Shown piece after piece: positions 46,169 to 55,985 of a DNA stretch of 64,000 nucleotides. Each line of letters opens with the position of its first letter. The first letter of the stretch is position 1. A model generated the notes under the pieces. The model had not been told where the DNA came from and searched no databases. It worked only from the letters and a program-made list of their open reading frames with translations. Source of the stretch: Bradyrhizobium sp. CCBAU 53338 (GTDB taxonomy: Bacteria > Pseudomonadota > Alphaproteobacteria > Rhizobiales > Xanthobacteraceae); assembly GCF_015291665.1 (NCBI RefSeq), contig NZ_CP030048.1, forward strand, positions 4,030,001-4,094,000. Direction: 5' to 3'. Made by a program: the position numbers and the translations under genes.

Positions 46169-47146
46169 ATGACGTCTCGCTTGTTGCTCTCAGGACTGAT
46201 CGCTGGCGCGCTGTTTGCCGCCACGCCTGCCTTCGCCCAGACCAAATGGAATTTGCCGGCGGCATATCCGGTCGACAATCCGCACTCGGAAAACCTGGTG
46301 GCGTTCGCCAAGGACGTCGAAGCCGCCACCTCCGGCAAGCTTCTGATCACGGTTCATCCCAACGCCTCGCTGTTCAAGGCGCCGGATATCAAGCGCGCCG
46401 TGGTGACCGGGCAGGCGCAAATGGGCGAATTGCTCCTTTCGATCCACGAGAACGAAGATCCGGTGTTCGGCATCGATGTCGTGCCGTTCCTTGCGACGAG
46501 CTTTCCCCAAGCGATGAAACTATATCAGGCGTCGAGGCCGCTGATCGAAAAGAAGCTGGACGCGCAAGGTCTCAAGCTTCTGTTCGCGGTGCCGTGGGCG
46601 CCGCAGGGCGTCTACGTCAACAAACCGCTCGCCTCGATCGAAGACATGAAAGGCCTCAAATGGCGCGCTTATAACGTCGGTACCGCGCGTATCGGCGACT
46701 TGGTCGGTGCCCAGTCGGTCACGATTCAGGCCGCGGAGCTGCCGCAAGCGCTGGCCACGGGCGTGGTGAATTCATTCATGTCGTCGGGCGGGACGGGCTA
46801 CGATTCCAAGGCCTGGGAGTCACTGAAGTACTTCTACGATGTGCAGGCCTGGATTCCGAAGGACTACACGTTCGTCAACAAAGCCGCGTTCGAGGCGCTC
46901 GACAAGCCGACACAGGAGGCCATTCTCAAGGCCGCCGCCACCGCGGAAACGCGCGGCTGGAAGGCATGGGAAGAGAAGGCCAATTGGTACATCGATCAGC
47001 TCAAGGCCAAGGGCATGACCGTTGAGCCGCCCAGTCCGGCGCTGAAGGCGGGTTTCCAGAAGATCGGCGAGCAGCTTGCCACCGACTGGCTCAAGAAGGC
47101 CGGTGCGGACGGCCAGGCCATTATCGACGCCTATAAGAAGATGTAA
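46169..47146 (+). CDS. TRAP transporter substrate-binding protein (DctP family)
   Basis: A 325-residue periplasmic protein. Signal peptide: LLLSGLIAGALFAATPAFAQ. The DctP core shows GQAQMGELLLSIHEN, GLKWRAYNVGTARIGDLVGA (with the carboxylate-binding Arg likely here) and LPQALATGVVNSFM. SD GAGGAG is upstream. Third gene of the operon. Substrate probably an organic acid. Confidence 0.92.
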   Translation: MTSRLLLSGLIAGALFAATPAFAQTKWNLPAAYPVDNPHSENLVAFAKDVEAATSGKLLITVHPNASLFKAPDIKRAVVTGQAQMGELLLSIHENEDPVFGIDVVPFLATSFPQAMKLYQASRPLIEKKLDAQGLKLLFAVPWAPQGVYVNKPLASIEDMKGLKWRAYNVGTARIGDLVGAQSVTIQAAELPQALATGVVNSFMSSGGTGYDSKAWESLKYFYDVQAWIPKDYTFVNKAAFEALDKPTQEAILKAAATAETRGWKAWEEKANWYIDQLKAKGMTVEPPSPALKAGFQKIGEQLATDWLKKAGADGQAIIDAYKKM

Positions 47147-47154
47147 CGACAAAG

Positions 47155-47194
47155 AGAAATCCCGTTCGCAGTCGTGCATGCGGGCGGGATTTCT
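47155..47194. terminator. Terminator between the TRAP operon and the autotransporter gene
   Basis: A 10-bp perfect stem (AGAAATCCCG / CGGGATTTCT) with a 20-base loop lies 8 bases after the dctP-type gene and 21 before the end of the convergent autotransporter gene. Confidence 0.65.
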
Positions 47195-47215
47195 CGCTTG
47201 TGTCTTGCAGATCGA

Positions 47216-48631
47216 TCACCAGGCGTAGCGGACAATCGCCTTGCCGGTGTAAGCGCGCACCAGGCTCGACAGCTCGCTGTCGAAATTTGCGCTGGCCGAC
47301 CAGCCGTTCATGCCGCGCAGCTCGAGAGCTACGCCTGTCAACGCCGAGTTCGGCGCAAGCGCCGTGGTCCCGATCACGAAACCTTGGCCGGAACCTTGGC
47401 CGGAGATCGCCTGGAACACTGCAGGCATTGCCTGCATCGCGCTGAAATCATGCGCCCAGGCCACGCGCCCACGCAGATCGAGCAGACTGCCCGCCAGCAC
47501 GAAGGACATGCTCGTGCGCAGGCCGAGCTCGCTCCGCCCGTCGGTGAAGCTGTTACTGATCGCTGACGGCTGGGATGGATCGGCGTAGGACGACTGTCCC
47601 GTGTAGGCGGCGAGGCGGAACATCGTCACCTGGCCGGCCACGTAGGGCGTGACGCCGAGCCATGGCGTCGCGATCCGGTAGCCGCTCTCGATACGGCTGG
47701 AATAGGCGTTGGCGTTGACGGCGGCGCTGAGCTGATCGCCGCCGGCAATGGCCGTCTGCCGATCGCTGGTGATAGCCTGCCAGCCATAAGCCAGCGCGGT
47801 CGCGACATAGGCCGCGCCGATGGAGCGCCTGACGAAGGTGCCGGCCTGGAACAGGTCGGAGCGGCCGCTCGAAAAACTATTGGCAAAGCCGGTGCCGCCG
47901 CCGGCGAGCGCAAATCCCATCCGCGTCTGCGGCGAGAGCGAGTAGTCGGCGCCGACGGCCGTGGCGTAGCTGCGGGCCGACGAACCGTTGCCGTCGGTCG
48001 TGGCCTGCGAACCGCCGAAGCCCGCAGCCCATATGCTCCAATGCGGAGCTGCAAGTGACGGCTTGCCGTAGATTGCCGCATAGGCCTCGCGCCCGATGCC
48101 GCCATGCGTGCGGTCGTTGCCGAGATCGGCATAGTTCGAGAGCTCCGTGTCGAACTCGGGACGGCCAAGGCCGCGTCCATCGATCGCGGGATCGAGCAGG
48201 GTCTGGGTGAACTGCGTCATCGCGAGGAACGTGGCCTGCGCGGTCTCGGTCTGCGAGGAAGCCGCGGAGCCGGCAAAGGCCTGTCGCATGCCGAGCCTGC
48301 CTGCGCCGGCGAGACCTGGCGGCACGGCGCTCCAGCCAGGGTTCGACTGCATCCCCGGGCCGCCAATATTGCCGGCGCCGTACGGTGCGCCACCAAAACC
48401 CGGCATCGGGGGTGGGGTAGCGAACATCGAGCCGCCGCCCATGCCGCCAAAGCCATTGCCATTGGCAAAATTGCCGAAGCCGCCGGGCGGGTTTGGACCG
48501 GGATAGCCAAAATTCTCGGAGCCTGCGAAAGCACCGTACTCGCGCATGACCTGCGCGTCCGCCGCGCGCGATAGCAGCAATCCGGCCACCAATAGCAGCA
48601 GCGCCAGACGCACACGCACGTCTGTGCTCAC
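47216..48631 (-). CDS. Autotransporter beta-barrel protein with a short Gly-rich passenger
   Basis: A 471-residue outer-membrane protein. Signal peptide: LALLLLVAGLLLSRAADAQ. Residues 30-115 are Gly/Pro/Met-rich and probably disordered. The autotransporter barrel covers about residues 185-471 (WSIWAAGFGGSQATTDGNGS opening, C-terminal Trp). There is no beta-helix passenger, so the barrel may have another job or the protein is a stub. GTG start at 48631. Confidence 0.8.
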   Translation of the reverse strand: MSTDVRVRLALLLLVAGLLLSRAADAQVMREYGAFAGSENFGYPGPNPPGGFGNFANGNGFGGMGGGSMFATPPPMPGFGGAPYGAGNIGGPGMQSNPGWSAVPPGLAGAGRLGMRQAFAGSAASSQTETAQATFLAMTQFTQTLLDPAIDGRGLGRPEFDTELSNYADLGNDRTHGGIGREAYAAIYGKPSLAAPHWSIWAAGFGGSQATTDGNGSSARSYATAVGADYSLSPQTRMGFALAGGGTGFANSFSSGRSDLFQAGTFVRRSIGAAYVATALAYGWQAITSDRQTAIAGGDQLSAAVNANAYSSRIESGYRIATPWLGVTPYVAGQVTMFRLAAYTGQSSYADPSQPSAISNSFTDGRSELGLRTSMSFVLAGSLLDLRGRVAWAHDFSAMQAMPAVFQAISGQGSGQGFVIGTTALAPNSALTGVALELRGMNGWSASANFDSELSSLVRAYTGKAIVRYAW

Positions 48632-48862
48632 GACACGAACCGCATGAAGCGCCCCAACCGAGCCGGTCGCCGGCCGCGCAGCCTGCGCGGCGAATCAGGT
48701 GGAATCGGCGAATCCGACGGGAGAGAAACGTAAATGCGCCTCTAATCTTTTCCAATCTTTTCCTGCGGTGTCCCGATGTCGTCGGGCATGCACGATCATT
48801 TCAAGGTTACGACGCAGCCACATCTCCCGTGCTTCTACGGGGGTCTGAGGCCCGAGCGCGCT

Positions 48863-50512
48863 TCATGCCGTGATGGCCTTGGCAGAGCCGACCTCGTTGC
48901 GCAGCAGGAATTTCTGGATCTTGCCCGTGGAGGTCTTCGGGATCGGTCCAAACACGACCGCCTTCGGCGTCTTGAAGCCGCTCATATGCGTTCGGCAGAA
49001 CGCGATGATGTCGGCTTCGCTTGCGCTCGCGCCGTCCTTGAGCTCGACAAAGGCGCAGGGCACTTCGCCCCATTTTGGATCGGGCTTGGCGACGACGGCC
49101 GCAAAAAGCACGGCAGGGTGCTTGTAGAGGATGTCCTCAACCTCGACGGAGGAGATGTTCTCGCCGCCGGAAATGATGATGTCCTTGGAGCGGTCCTTGA
49201 TGGTGACGTAGCCGTGCGCGTCGAGCACGCCGAGATCGCCGGTGTGAAACCAGCCGCCTTCGAAAGCTTCCTTGGTCGCCTTCTCGTTCTTGAGGTAGCC
49301 CTTCATCACGATGTTGCCGCGGAACATGACCTCGCCGATGGTCTCGCCGTCGCGCGGCACCTCCTGCATGGTCTGCGGATTGATGACGGTGACGCCTTCC
49401 TCGAGCGGGTAGGGCACGCCCTGGCGCCGCTTCATCTTCGCGCGCTCGGCGGCGGGCAACTCATCCCAGCCTGGCTGCTCGGCGCAGACGGAGGCGGGGC
49501 CGTAGACTTCGGTCAGGCCGTAGACATGCGTCAGCTTGATGCCGATGCTCTCCGCGCCTTCGAGCACGGCGACCGGCGGCGCCGCGCCGGCGATCAGGCC
49601 GACGACGCGGCGGGCGGTGCCGCCCTTCGGCGCATCGGGCGCATTGATCAGCGTGTTGTAGACGATCGGCGCGCCGCACATGTGGGTCACGCCGTGCTGC
49701 TTGATCAGTTCGAATATCTTGGTCGGCTCGACCTTGCGCAGGCAGACATTGATGCCTGCGGCGGCCGCAAGGGTCCAGGGAAAGCACCAGCCGTTGCAGT
49801 GGAACATCGGCAGCGTCCAGAGATAGACCGGATGCTGGCCGAGATTGCCGGCGAGAATGTTGCTGACGGCGTTCAGATAGGCACCGCGATGATGCGTGAC
49901 GACGCCCTTGGGATTGCCGGTGGTGCCTGAAGTGTAGCTCAGTGCGATTGCGTCCCATTCATCCCCAGGCGGGATCGCCGTGAAGCTCGGATCGCCTTGC
50001 GCAACGGCGGCTTCATAATCGATCTCTCCGATGCGCTTGCCCCCCTTGAAGGATACATCGTCAACGTCGACGATGAACGGCTTCGGTCCCTTCATCTGCG
50101 CGAGCGCGTCGGTGATGACGAGTGAAAATTCGGGATCGACCAGAATGATCTTGGCGCCGCCATGATCGAGCTGGAACGCGATGGACGGCGCGTCGAGGCG
50201 GATGTTGAGCGCGTTGAGCACGGCACCGGTCATCGGCACGGCAAAATGCGCCTCGTTCATCGCCGGAATGTTCGGCAGCATCGCCGCGACGGTATCGCCG
50301 ACGCCGATGCCCTTACCCGCCAGATACGACGCAAAGCGCTTGCAGCGTTCATGCGTCTGGGCCCAGGTGAAGCTGCGCCCCTCATAGACCGTGCTGACGT
50401 GGTCAGGATAGACGGCGGCGCTGCGCGCGAGGAAGCTCAGCGGCGACAGCGGCACGTAGTTGGCAGGGGTCTTGTCGAGGCCGATATTGTACTGGTTGTT
50501 CCGATCGCTCAT
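48863..50512 (-). CDS. Acyl-CoA synthetase (AMP-binding, medium/long-chain type)
   Basis: A 549-residue adenylate-forming ligase. The AMP-binding P-loop is YTSGTTGNPKGVVTHHRGA, the A5-type motif is VYGLTEVYGPA, the hinge region is GWFHTGDLGVLDAHGYVTIKDR, and the C-terminal Lys is in KTSTGKIQKFLLR. The ATG at 50512 is preferred over 50518 because AAGGAGG is 6 bases upstream rather than touching it. As last gene of an operon with a TRAP importer, it likely activates the imported acid with CoA. Confidence 0.9.
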   Translation of the reverse strand: MSDRNNQYNIGLDKTPANYVPLSPLSFLARSAAVYPDHVSTVYEGRSFTWAQTHERCKRFASYLAGKGIGVGDTVAAMLPNIPAMNEAHFAVPMTGAVLNALNIRLDAPSIAFQLDHGGAKIILVDPEFSLVITDALAQMKGPKPFIVDVDDVSFKGGKRIGEIDYEAAVAQGDPSFTAIPPGDEWDAIALSYTSGTTGNPKGVVTHHRGAYLNAVSNILAGNLGQHPVYLWTLPMFHCNGWCFPWTLAAAAGINVCLRKVEPTKIFELIKQHGVTHMCGAPIVYNTLINAPDAPKGGTARRVVGLIAGAAPPVAVLEGAESIGIKLTHVYGLTEVYGPASVCAEQPGWDELPAAERAKMKRRQGVPYPLEEGVTVINPQTMQEVPRDGETIGEVMFRGNIVMKGYLKNEKATKEAFEGGWFHTGDLGVLDAHGYVTIKDRSKDIIISGGENISSVEVEDILYKHPAVLFAAVVAKPDPKWGEVPCAFVELKDGASASEADIIAFCRTHMSGFKTPKAVVFGPIPKTSTGKIQKFLLRNEVGSAKAITA

Positions 50513-50538
50513 CGACATCCTCCTTGACGCCGCGCGCT

Positions 50539-52428
50539 CTACAGGAATCCGATCGAGATCCAGGGGAAGACCGCGACGATGATCAATCCCACCAGCAACG
50601 CCAGCAGATAGCCCCAGATCGGCCTGATACCCTCGGCCGGCTCGACCTTTCCGATGGCACAGGCGGCATAATAGCCGACGCCGAACGGCGGGGCGAATAG
50701 CCCGATACCCATAGCCAGAATGATGATCATGGCGTAGTGCACTTCATGAACGCCGACGGCGCGGGCGATCGGAAACAGCAGCGGCCCGAACAGCACGATT
50801 GCCGGAATGCCCTCCAGCACGCTGCCGAGGATGGTGAAGGCCAGGATCGACACGGCGATGAAGCTCGCAGCTCCCCCCGGCAGTCCGGTCATGGCTGATG
50901 CCAGCGAGCGTGAGAAGCCTGATTGCGTCAGGCCCCAGGCCATGCCGGTGGCGGTGCCGATGATCAGCAGGATCGCCCCCGACAGCGCGGCCGTCTCAAC
51001 CAGCATCGGAAACAGTCGCCGCCAGTCGAAGCGGCGGTAGATGATCAGGCCGACGAGGGCGCCATACACGATGCCGATGGTGGAGACTTCGGTGGCGGTC
51101 GCAATGCCTTCGACGACGGCGTAGCGGATCACGAAGGGCAGCGCGAGCGCGGGCAGGGCGATAACGAAGGTCTTGCCGATCTCGGACGCTGTGGCGCGAC
51201 GGACATGGCTCATGTCCTCGCGGCGATAGCGCCACCACACCAGCGTGCAGAGCGTGAGCGCGAGCACGACGCCGGGCAGCAGGCCGCCGGTGAACAGGGC
51301 GGCGATCGAGACGCCGGTGACCGAGCCGATCGTGATCAGCACCAGGCTTGGCGGGATGGTTTCAGTCTGGGCGCCGGTGGCCGCGAGCAGCGCGACGAGA
51401 TCGCCGGGCTTGGCACCCCGCTGTTTCATCTCCGGGAACAGCACGGGCGCGACTGCAGCCATGTCGGCGGCCTTGGCACCGGAGATGCCGGAGACCAGGT
51501 ACATGGCGCCGACCAGCACGTAATGCAGACCGCCGCGGACATGGCCGAGCAAGCTCGCCAGGAACGCCACCATGGCCCGCGCCATGCCGGTCATCTCGAT
51601 CAGCAAGCCCAGGAACACGAAGAGCGGCACGGACAGCAGGATGAGATGGCTCATGCCTTCGTCCATCCGTCCGACCAGTACCATGACCGGCGTGTGCGTG
51701 GTCAGCGCCAGATAGCCGAGAATCGCAAGGCCAAAGCCGAACGCAATCGGGACGCCGGCGAATACGCAAAAGCCAGCGACACCGACGAAGAAGATGAGGA
51801 GGTTGAGGTTGCCGAGCGGCCGCAGGTAAGGCTGTGCCAGCCAGAACAGCCCGACGACGACAGCGACCGTCAGCGCGGCCGTCAGCACCGTCCGGTAATC
51901 GGCCTCGCGTACGAGACGCAACAAGGCAAAGGCCGCCATCAGGCAGATGCCGACCGGTAACGCGACGGCACGCCACATGTTCGAGATCTGGAGCGCCGGC
52001 GTGGTGATGAAGCTCTCTTCGTAGGCATAGTCGTAGGCCGGCCAGACGATCATCGCCAGAAACGCCAGCGCGGCTGAGACCGCCACCAGATCGAGCCACG
52101 CTCGCGCTGCAGGTCCTGCGCTGGCGACGATCGCGGTCATGCGCATGTGCTCGGAGCGGTGGAACGCCACCGCCGCGCCCAGCATGGCCAGCCACAGGAA
52201 CAGGATCGAGGCAAGCTCGTCTGACCAGATCAGCGGCCGATGCAAGCCGTAGCGCGCGACCACACCGGCAAACAGGATCGCGATCTCGGCGACGACCAGA
52301 ATCGCTGCGGGAATCTCAACGGCGAGGCCGAGAACGCGCTCCAGCGAGGCCAGCCATGAAGGTCGGCGAGGGGACTGAACAGCCACCTCGCCCACCATTT
52401 CGGTCACCTGAACCTCGACATGAGCCAT
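50539..52428 (-). CDS. Fused TRAP permease (DctQ-DctM in one chain)
   Basis: A 629-residue membrane protein. Residues 30-180 are a DctQ-like part (LIWSDELASILFLWLAMLGA, FHRSEHMRM). The remainder is DctM (FAGVPIAFGFGLAILGYLAL, GAQTETIPPSLVLITIGSVT and APPFGVGYYAACAIG). The joined form replaces the two-gene arrangement of the other TRAP system in this window. Operon order: binding protein, fused permease, acyl-CoA synthetase. Confidence 0.9.
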   Translation of the reverse strand: MAHVEVQVTEMVGEVAVQSPRRPSWLASLERVLGLAVEIPAAILVVAEIAILFAGVVARYGLHRPLIWSDELASILFLWLAMLGAAVAFHRSEHMRMTAIVASAGPAARAWLDLVAVSAALAFLAMIVWPAYDYAYEESFITTPALQISNMWRAVALPVGICLMAAFALLRLVREADYRTVLTAALTVAVVVGLFWLAQPYLRPLGNLNLLIFFVGVAGFCVFAGVPIAFGFGLAILGYLALTTHTPVMVLVGRMDEGMSHLILLSVPLFVFLGLLIEMTGMARAMVAFLASLLGHVRGGLHYVLVGAMYLVSGISGAKAADMAAVAPVLFPEMKQRGAKPGDLVALLAATGAQTETIPPSLVLITIGSVTGVSIAALFTGGLLPGVVLALTLCTLVWWRYRREDMSHVRRATASEIGKTFVIALPALALPFVIRYAVVEGIATATEVSTIGIVYGALVGLIIYRRFDWRRLFPMLVETAALSGAILLIIGTATGMAWGLTQSGFSRSLASAMTGLPGGAASFIAVSILAFTILGSVLEGIPAIVLFGPLLFPIARAVGVHEVHYAMIIILAMGIGLFAPPFGVGYYAACAIGKVEPAEGIRPIWGYLLALLVGLIIVAVFPWISIGFL

Positions 52429-52443
52429 GACGGCCCCAGCGCG

Positions 52444-53463
52444 TTACGACAGCTTGCCGACGGACTTTTCCAGGAGCTCCCAGGCCTGCTCGCCATATTT
52501 ACCCTTCCATTCGGCATAGAAGCCGGCAGCCCGCAGCTTGTCGCGGAAGGGCGCGACCGTGGGCTGGTTGAAGGTCAGGCCCTTGCCGGCGAGCTCCTGC
52601 TGGAGGCTGGCGTTCAGCTTGGCGGTATCTTCACGTTCCTTGACCGCGGCGGCATTGATATTCTTGGCGACGATGGCGCGTACGTCCTGTGGGAGCTTTT
52701 CCCAGGCTCTCCGGTTGGCCAGGAACCAGAAGCCGTCCCACATGTGGTTGGTGAGCGAGCAGTATTTCTGCACCTCATAGAGCTTTGCCGTCGAGATGAT
52801 CGCCAGCGGGTTCTCCTGGCCTTCGACGATCTTGGTCTGGAGCGCGGAATAGACCTCGGCGAAATTGATCGACGCGGGCGCCGCGTCGAACGCCTTGAAC
52901 ATCGAGGTCCACAGGGGTGACACCGGCACGCGGATCTTGAAGCCCTTGAAATCATCCGGGCCGGTGATCGGCTTGGTCGATGAGGTGGTCTGGCGGAAGC
53001 CGTTGTCCCAGATCTTGTCCATGACCTCGAGGCCGGCCTTCTTGATCTCGCCGCGGACGTAGGCACCGAGGTCGCCGTCCATGGCCTTCCAGACCGTTGG
53101 ATAGTCCGGAAACGCAAAGCCGATGCCGTTGATCGAGGCCGCCGGCACCAGGGTCGACAGGATCAGGCCGGACAGCGTGAAGAACTCGACGCCGCCGGAA
53201 CGGATCTGGCTCAGCATGTCGGTGTCGGAACCGAGCTGGTTGTTCGGAAAGATCTGGAGGTCGAACTTGCCGTTGGTCTCGCTCTTGATCGCCGCAGCCA
53301 TCTCCTTGGCGCGGGCGTTCATCGGGTGCGAGTCAGGCAGGTTGTTGGCGTATTTGTACGAGAACTCGGCGGCCTGGGCACGGGCCACATAGGGCGCGCT
53401 GACACCGCCAAAGACGGCGGTCGCGGCGGAGGCCTTAAGAAGCGTGCGGCGGGAAAAACTCAT
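52444..53463 (-). CDS. TRAP transporter substrate-binding protein, Tat-exported
   Basis: A 339-residue DctP-family protein. The N-terminus SFSRRTLLKASAATAVFGGV is a twin-arginine signal cleaved near ARAQA. DctP motifs: LGSDTDMLSQIRSGGVEFF, FKGFKIRVPVSPLW (carboxylate-binding Arg) and QTKIVEGQENPLAII. First gene of the second TRAP operon. Confidence 0.92.
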   Translation of the reverse strand: MSFSRRTLLKASAATAVFGGVSAPYVARAQAAEFSYKYANNLPDSHPMNARAKEMAAAIKSETNGKFDLQIFPNNQLGSDTDMLSQIRSGGVEFFTLSGLILSTLVPAASINGIGFAFPDYPTVWKAMDGDLGAYVRGEIKKAGLEVMDKIWDNGFRQTTSSTKPITGPDDFKGFKIRVPVSPLWTSMFKAFDAAPASINFAEVYSALQTKIVEGQENPLAIISTAKLYEVQKYCSLTNHMWDGFWFLANRRAWEKLPQDVRAIVAKNINAAAVKEREDTAKLNASLQQELAGKGLTFNQPTVAPFRDKLRAAGFYAEWKGKYGEQAWELLEKSVGKLS

Positions 53464-53736
53464 GGGTCTGCTTCCTCGGAAGTTTGTTCTTGTTCTGAGA
53501 CGCAAACCTATACGGACGTCTGGTCAGCAGTCATCTGCGATCTCGTGAGGCTCGCTTATTGCAGCCGGATCAGGTCGCGGCAATATCGGCTTTCAGACAA
53601 GATCATCGATGCTTGCGACGTGTGGATCGATGTTCGGGCCAAGGCGGCGAGAATGTCGAGCCAGTGAAGCTGCGATAGAAGGAAACGGGTGCAACTATCT
53701 GATCCAATTAGATATAAATAAATTCCATAATATACC

Positions 53737-53910
53737 TTATGCGAATTTCAGATAAAGGTAGGGCTGTTGTCGAACGTCGTCGGGACCATCCGCCTTGCGG
53801 AGCCCCCGTTCTTCAGCGACGTGACGGAGCAAGCCATCAGCCGGTTGGCCGGTCCAGCTGGCAGGAAGTTGCTTGGAGGGTTCCTTCGAAGCAAGAAGGA
53901 CGGACGCCAT
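53737..53910 (-). CDS. Small hypothetical protein after ftsH
   Basis: A 57-residue frame, MASVLLASKEPSKQLPASWT onward, 26 bases after ftsH, with GAGG 4 bases before its ATG. No known family, no membrane segment. Codon use is less biased than in the flanking genes. The 3' end enters a strikingly AT-rich stretch (about 53700-53760). The opposite strand also has an open frame here, so coding status is uncertain. Confidence 0.35.
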   Translation of the reverse strand: MASVLLASKEPSKQLPASWTGQPADGLLRHVAEERGLRKADGPDDVRQQPYLYLKFA

Positions 53911-53936
53911 GTCGCCTCGGGCGATCCATACGGCGA

Positions 53937-55781
53937 TCAGGCGGCAACCGATTCGCTTCGCTGGGCACTCTTGCCGACCAACGGGGCAAACTGTTCCGAC
54001 GTCACCGTTTCGTTTGCGATCAATAGCTCTACACCGGCTTCGAGATCGGCACGCCGCCGTTGCAGGATATCGTGGGCGCAACGCTCGCCCTCCTCGACCA
54101 GGTTCCGCACGGCAAGATCGATCTCTCGGCCGGTGGCTTCCGCGGCCGCAACGACCATATCCTGGGGGGCCGCAACAAAGGTTTGCGGTTTGGGCGCGTA
54201 GGTGCGTTGGCCGACCGTCTCGTCCATGCCGTATTTGGTCACCATCTCGATGGCGACTTCGGTCGCTCGCTGAAGATCATCTGCGGCGCCGGTCGAAATG
54301 GCCCCGTCGAAAATCAGGCGCTCCGACGCGCGTCCTCCCATCAGCACGGCGATGCGGTTTTTCAACTCCCCGGCCGTGAGCAGGAACCTGTCTTCGGTCG
54401 GTCGCTGGATGGTGTACCCCAGCGCTCCGATTCCACGTGGAATGATCGACACCTTCTGCACGGGATCGACGCCGGGCAGGCTGGCCGCGACGAGGGCATG
54501 TCCCATTTCGTGATATGCAACCCTTCGCCGTTCGTCCTTGCCGAGCACCCTGCTCTTCTTTTCGATCCCGGCCACGATCCGTTCGATCGCCGTGACAAAA
54601 TCGGCGAACGACACCGCTTCGCCGCTTCGCCTGGTCGCAGCGATGGCGGCCTCGTTGATGAGGTTGGCGAGATCAGCTCCGGTGAATCCGGTCGTGAGAC
54701 CTGCGACCTTGTCGAGGTCGACATCCTTGCCCAGTTGAATCTTGCGGACGTGCACCTTGAGAATGGCAACGCGTCCAGTCCTGTCCGGCCGGTCCACAAG
54801 GACCTGCCGATCGAATCTCCCGGCCCGCAACAGTGCAGGATCGAGGATTTCGGGGCGATTGGTGGCTGCGAGCAGGATCACGCCTGCGCTTGGGTCGAAT
54901 CCATCGAGTTCCGACAGGAGTTGGTTGAGCGTCTGCTCTTTCTCGTCGTAACCGCCAACCGACAGCGGCCCGCGGCTGCGTCCCAGCGCGTCGAGCTCGT
55001 CCACGAAAATGATGCACGGGGCGGCCTTGCGGGCTTGCTCGAACAGATCCCGAACGCGCGCCGCGCCGACCCCGACGAACATCTCGACGAATTCAGAGCC
55101 CGAGATCGAGAAGAATGGGACACCGGCCTCGCCCGCAACCGCGCGCGCAAGCAACGTCTTTCCAGTCCCCGGCGGCCCGACCAGCAAAATTCCCTTCGGC
55201 ACATGGGCCCCGAGGCGGCCGTAACTCTTGGGATCCTTCAGAAACGACACCACCTCCTGAAGCTCGAACTTCGCCTCGTCGACGCCGGCAACATCGGCGA
55301 AGGTGACCTTGATGTCCTTTTCGATATAGACCTTGGCGTGCGATTTCCCGATCGACATCAGTCCGCCGAAACCCTGGCGCCCGGCCATGCTCCGCCCAAG
55401 CCAGAACCAGATGACGAAGAAGACGATGACCGGGAAAATCCAGGATAGCAGGTTTTGCAGCCCGCTGTTTGCGGGAACGCCGGTCACGCTCACGCCCTTT
55501 GCCGCAAGCTTTTCGGCCAGCGCCAGATCAACCCGTGCGGTCACGAAGGCTGATTTTCCGCTCGAGAGCGGTTCCTTCAGTTTTCCCTGTATCGTATCCG
55601 GACCGACGGTCACTTCGACGAGCTTGTCCTGGGCGAGCAGTTGCTCAAACTGGCTGTAGGGAATGGTCTCGATCGAGTTGTAGGCAGTGAACATGAACTG
55701 CAGCACCACGAGCAGCATGCCGCCCGCGAAGATCAGGGCCATCGCTATCGTCTGCTTGCGGGAAATCTGTTCGGACTCCAC
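53937..55781 (-). CDS. ftsH: ATP-dependent zinc metalloprotease FtsH (accessory copy)
   Basis: A 614-residue membrane AAA protease. Membrane segments are near residues 11-31 and 110-128, with a periplasmic domain between. Walker A is GPPGTGKT (202-209), Walker [34 protein letters not shown], and the zinc site HEMGH (424-428). No housekeeping partner genes (tilS, folP or glmM) are adjacent, so this is probably an accessory, stress-related copy. It is divergent from hsp20, with a near-perfect FNR/FixK box in the shared region. Confidence 0.92.
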   Translation of the reverse strand: MESEQISRKQTIAMALIFAGGMLLVVLQFMFTAYNSIETIPYSQFEQLLAQDKLVEVTVGPDTIQGKLKEPLSSGKSAFVTARVDLALAEKLAAKGVSVTGVPANSGLQNLLSWIFPVIVFFVIWFWLGRSMAGRQGFGGLMSIGKSHAKVYIEKDIKVTFADVAGVDEAKFELQEVVSFLKDPKSYGRLGAHVPKGILLVGPPGTGKTLLARAVAGEAGVPFFSISGSEFVEMFVGVGAARVRDLFEQARKAAPCIIFVDELDALGRSRGPLSVGGYDEKEQTLNQLLSELDGFDPSAGVILLAATNRPEILDPALLRAGRFDRQVLVDRPDRTGRVAILKVHVRKIQLGKDVDLDKVAGLTTGFTGADLANLINEAAIAATRRSGEAVSFADFVTAIERIVAGIEKKSRVLGKDERRRVAYHEMGHALVAASLPGVDPVQKVSIIPRGIGALGYTIQRPTEDRFLLTAGELKNRIAVLMGGRASERLIFDGAISTGAADDLQRATEVAIEMVTKYGMDETVGQRTYAPKPQTFVAAPQDMVVAAAEATGREIDLAVRNLVEEGERCAHDILQRRRADLEAGVELLIANETVTSEQFAPLVGKSAQRSESVAA

Positions 55782-55901
55782 CTGCTCCTCCCATCGACGT
55801 CGGCCGCAATGGTACCGGGGTCTGTTGGGCGTTTACCGCGACAGCAGTCTGAGCAGATTGCGCTAAGTCAACGCAGGAACGGTTGCGAGTGCCGCTCCAG
55901 A

Positions 55902-55915
55902 TTGAGCAAGATCAA
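55902..55915. promoter_or_regulatory. FNR/FixK-type box between ftsH and hsp20
   Basis: TTGAGCAAGATCAA matches TTGAT-N4-ATCAA with one change. It lies 71 bases before the hsp20 start and about 120 before the ftsH start, so it could serve either. Confidence 0.5.
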
Positions 55916-55923
55916 TTTTCGCA

Positions 55924-55963
55924 TCGCCGACCGTGAGTACGCTTGTCGGCGACCAAGATGGTC
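55924..55963 (+). promoter_or_regulatory. Hairpins in the hsp20 leader
   Basis: An 8-bp perfect stem (TCGCCGAC / GTCGGCGA) at 55924-55952 is followed by a 4-bp hairpin (GACC / GGTC) reaching 55963, shortly before the AGGAG ribosome site. Bradyrhizobium small heat-shock genes are known to carry ROSE RNA thermometers; these hairpins may be related, but pairing with the SD itself is weak. Confidence 0.3.
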
Positions 55964-55985
55964 AAGCCTCTCAGGAGAAATGATC

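Noticed and set aside
48776-49930. A 384-codon rightward frame opposite the acyl-CoA synthetase
   Set aside because: It is antisense to a gene with full family motifs and has no recognisable domain.
53767-54201. A 144-codon rightward frame with TTG start at the 3' end of ftsH
   Set aside because: Most of it is antisense to ftsH and the small downstream frame, and its C-terminal half has shadow-like Ser/Arg-rich composition.
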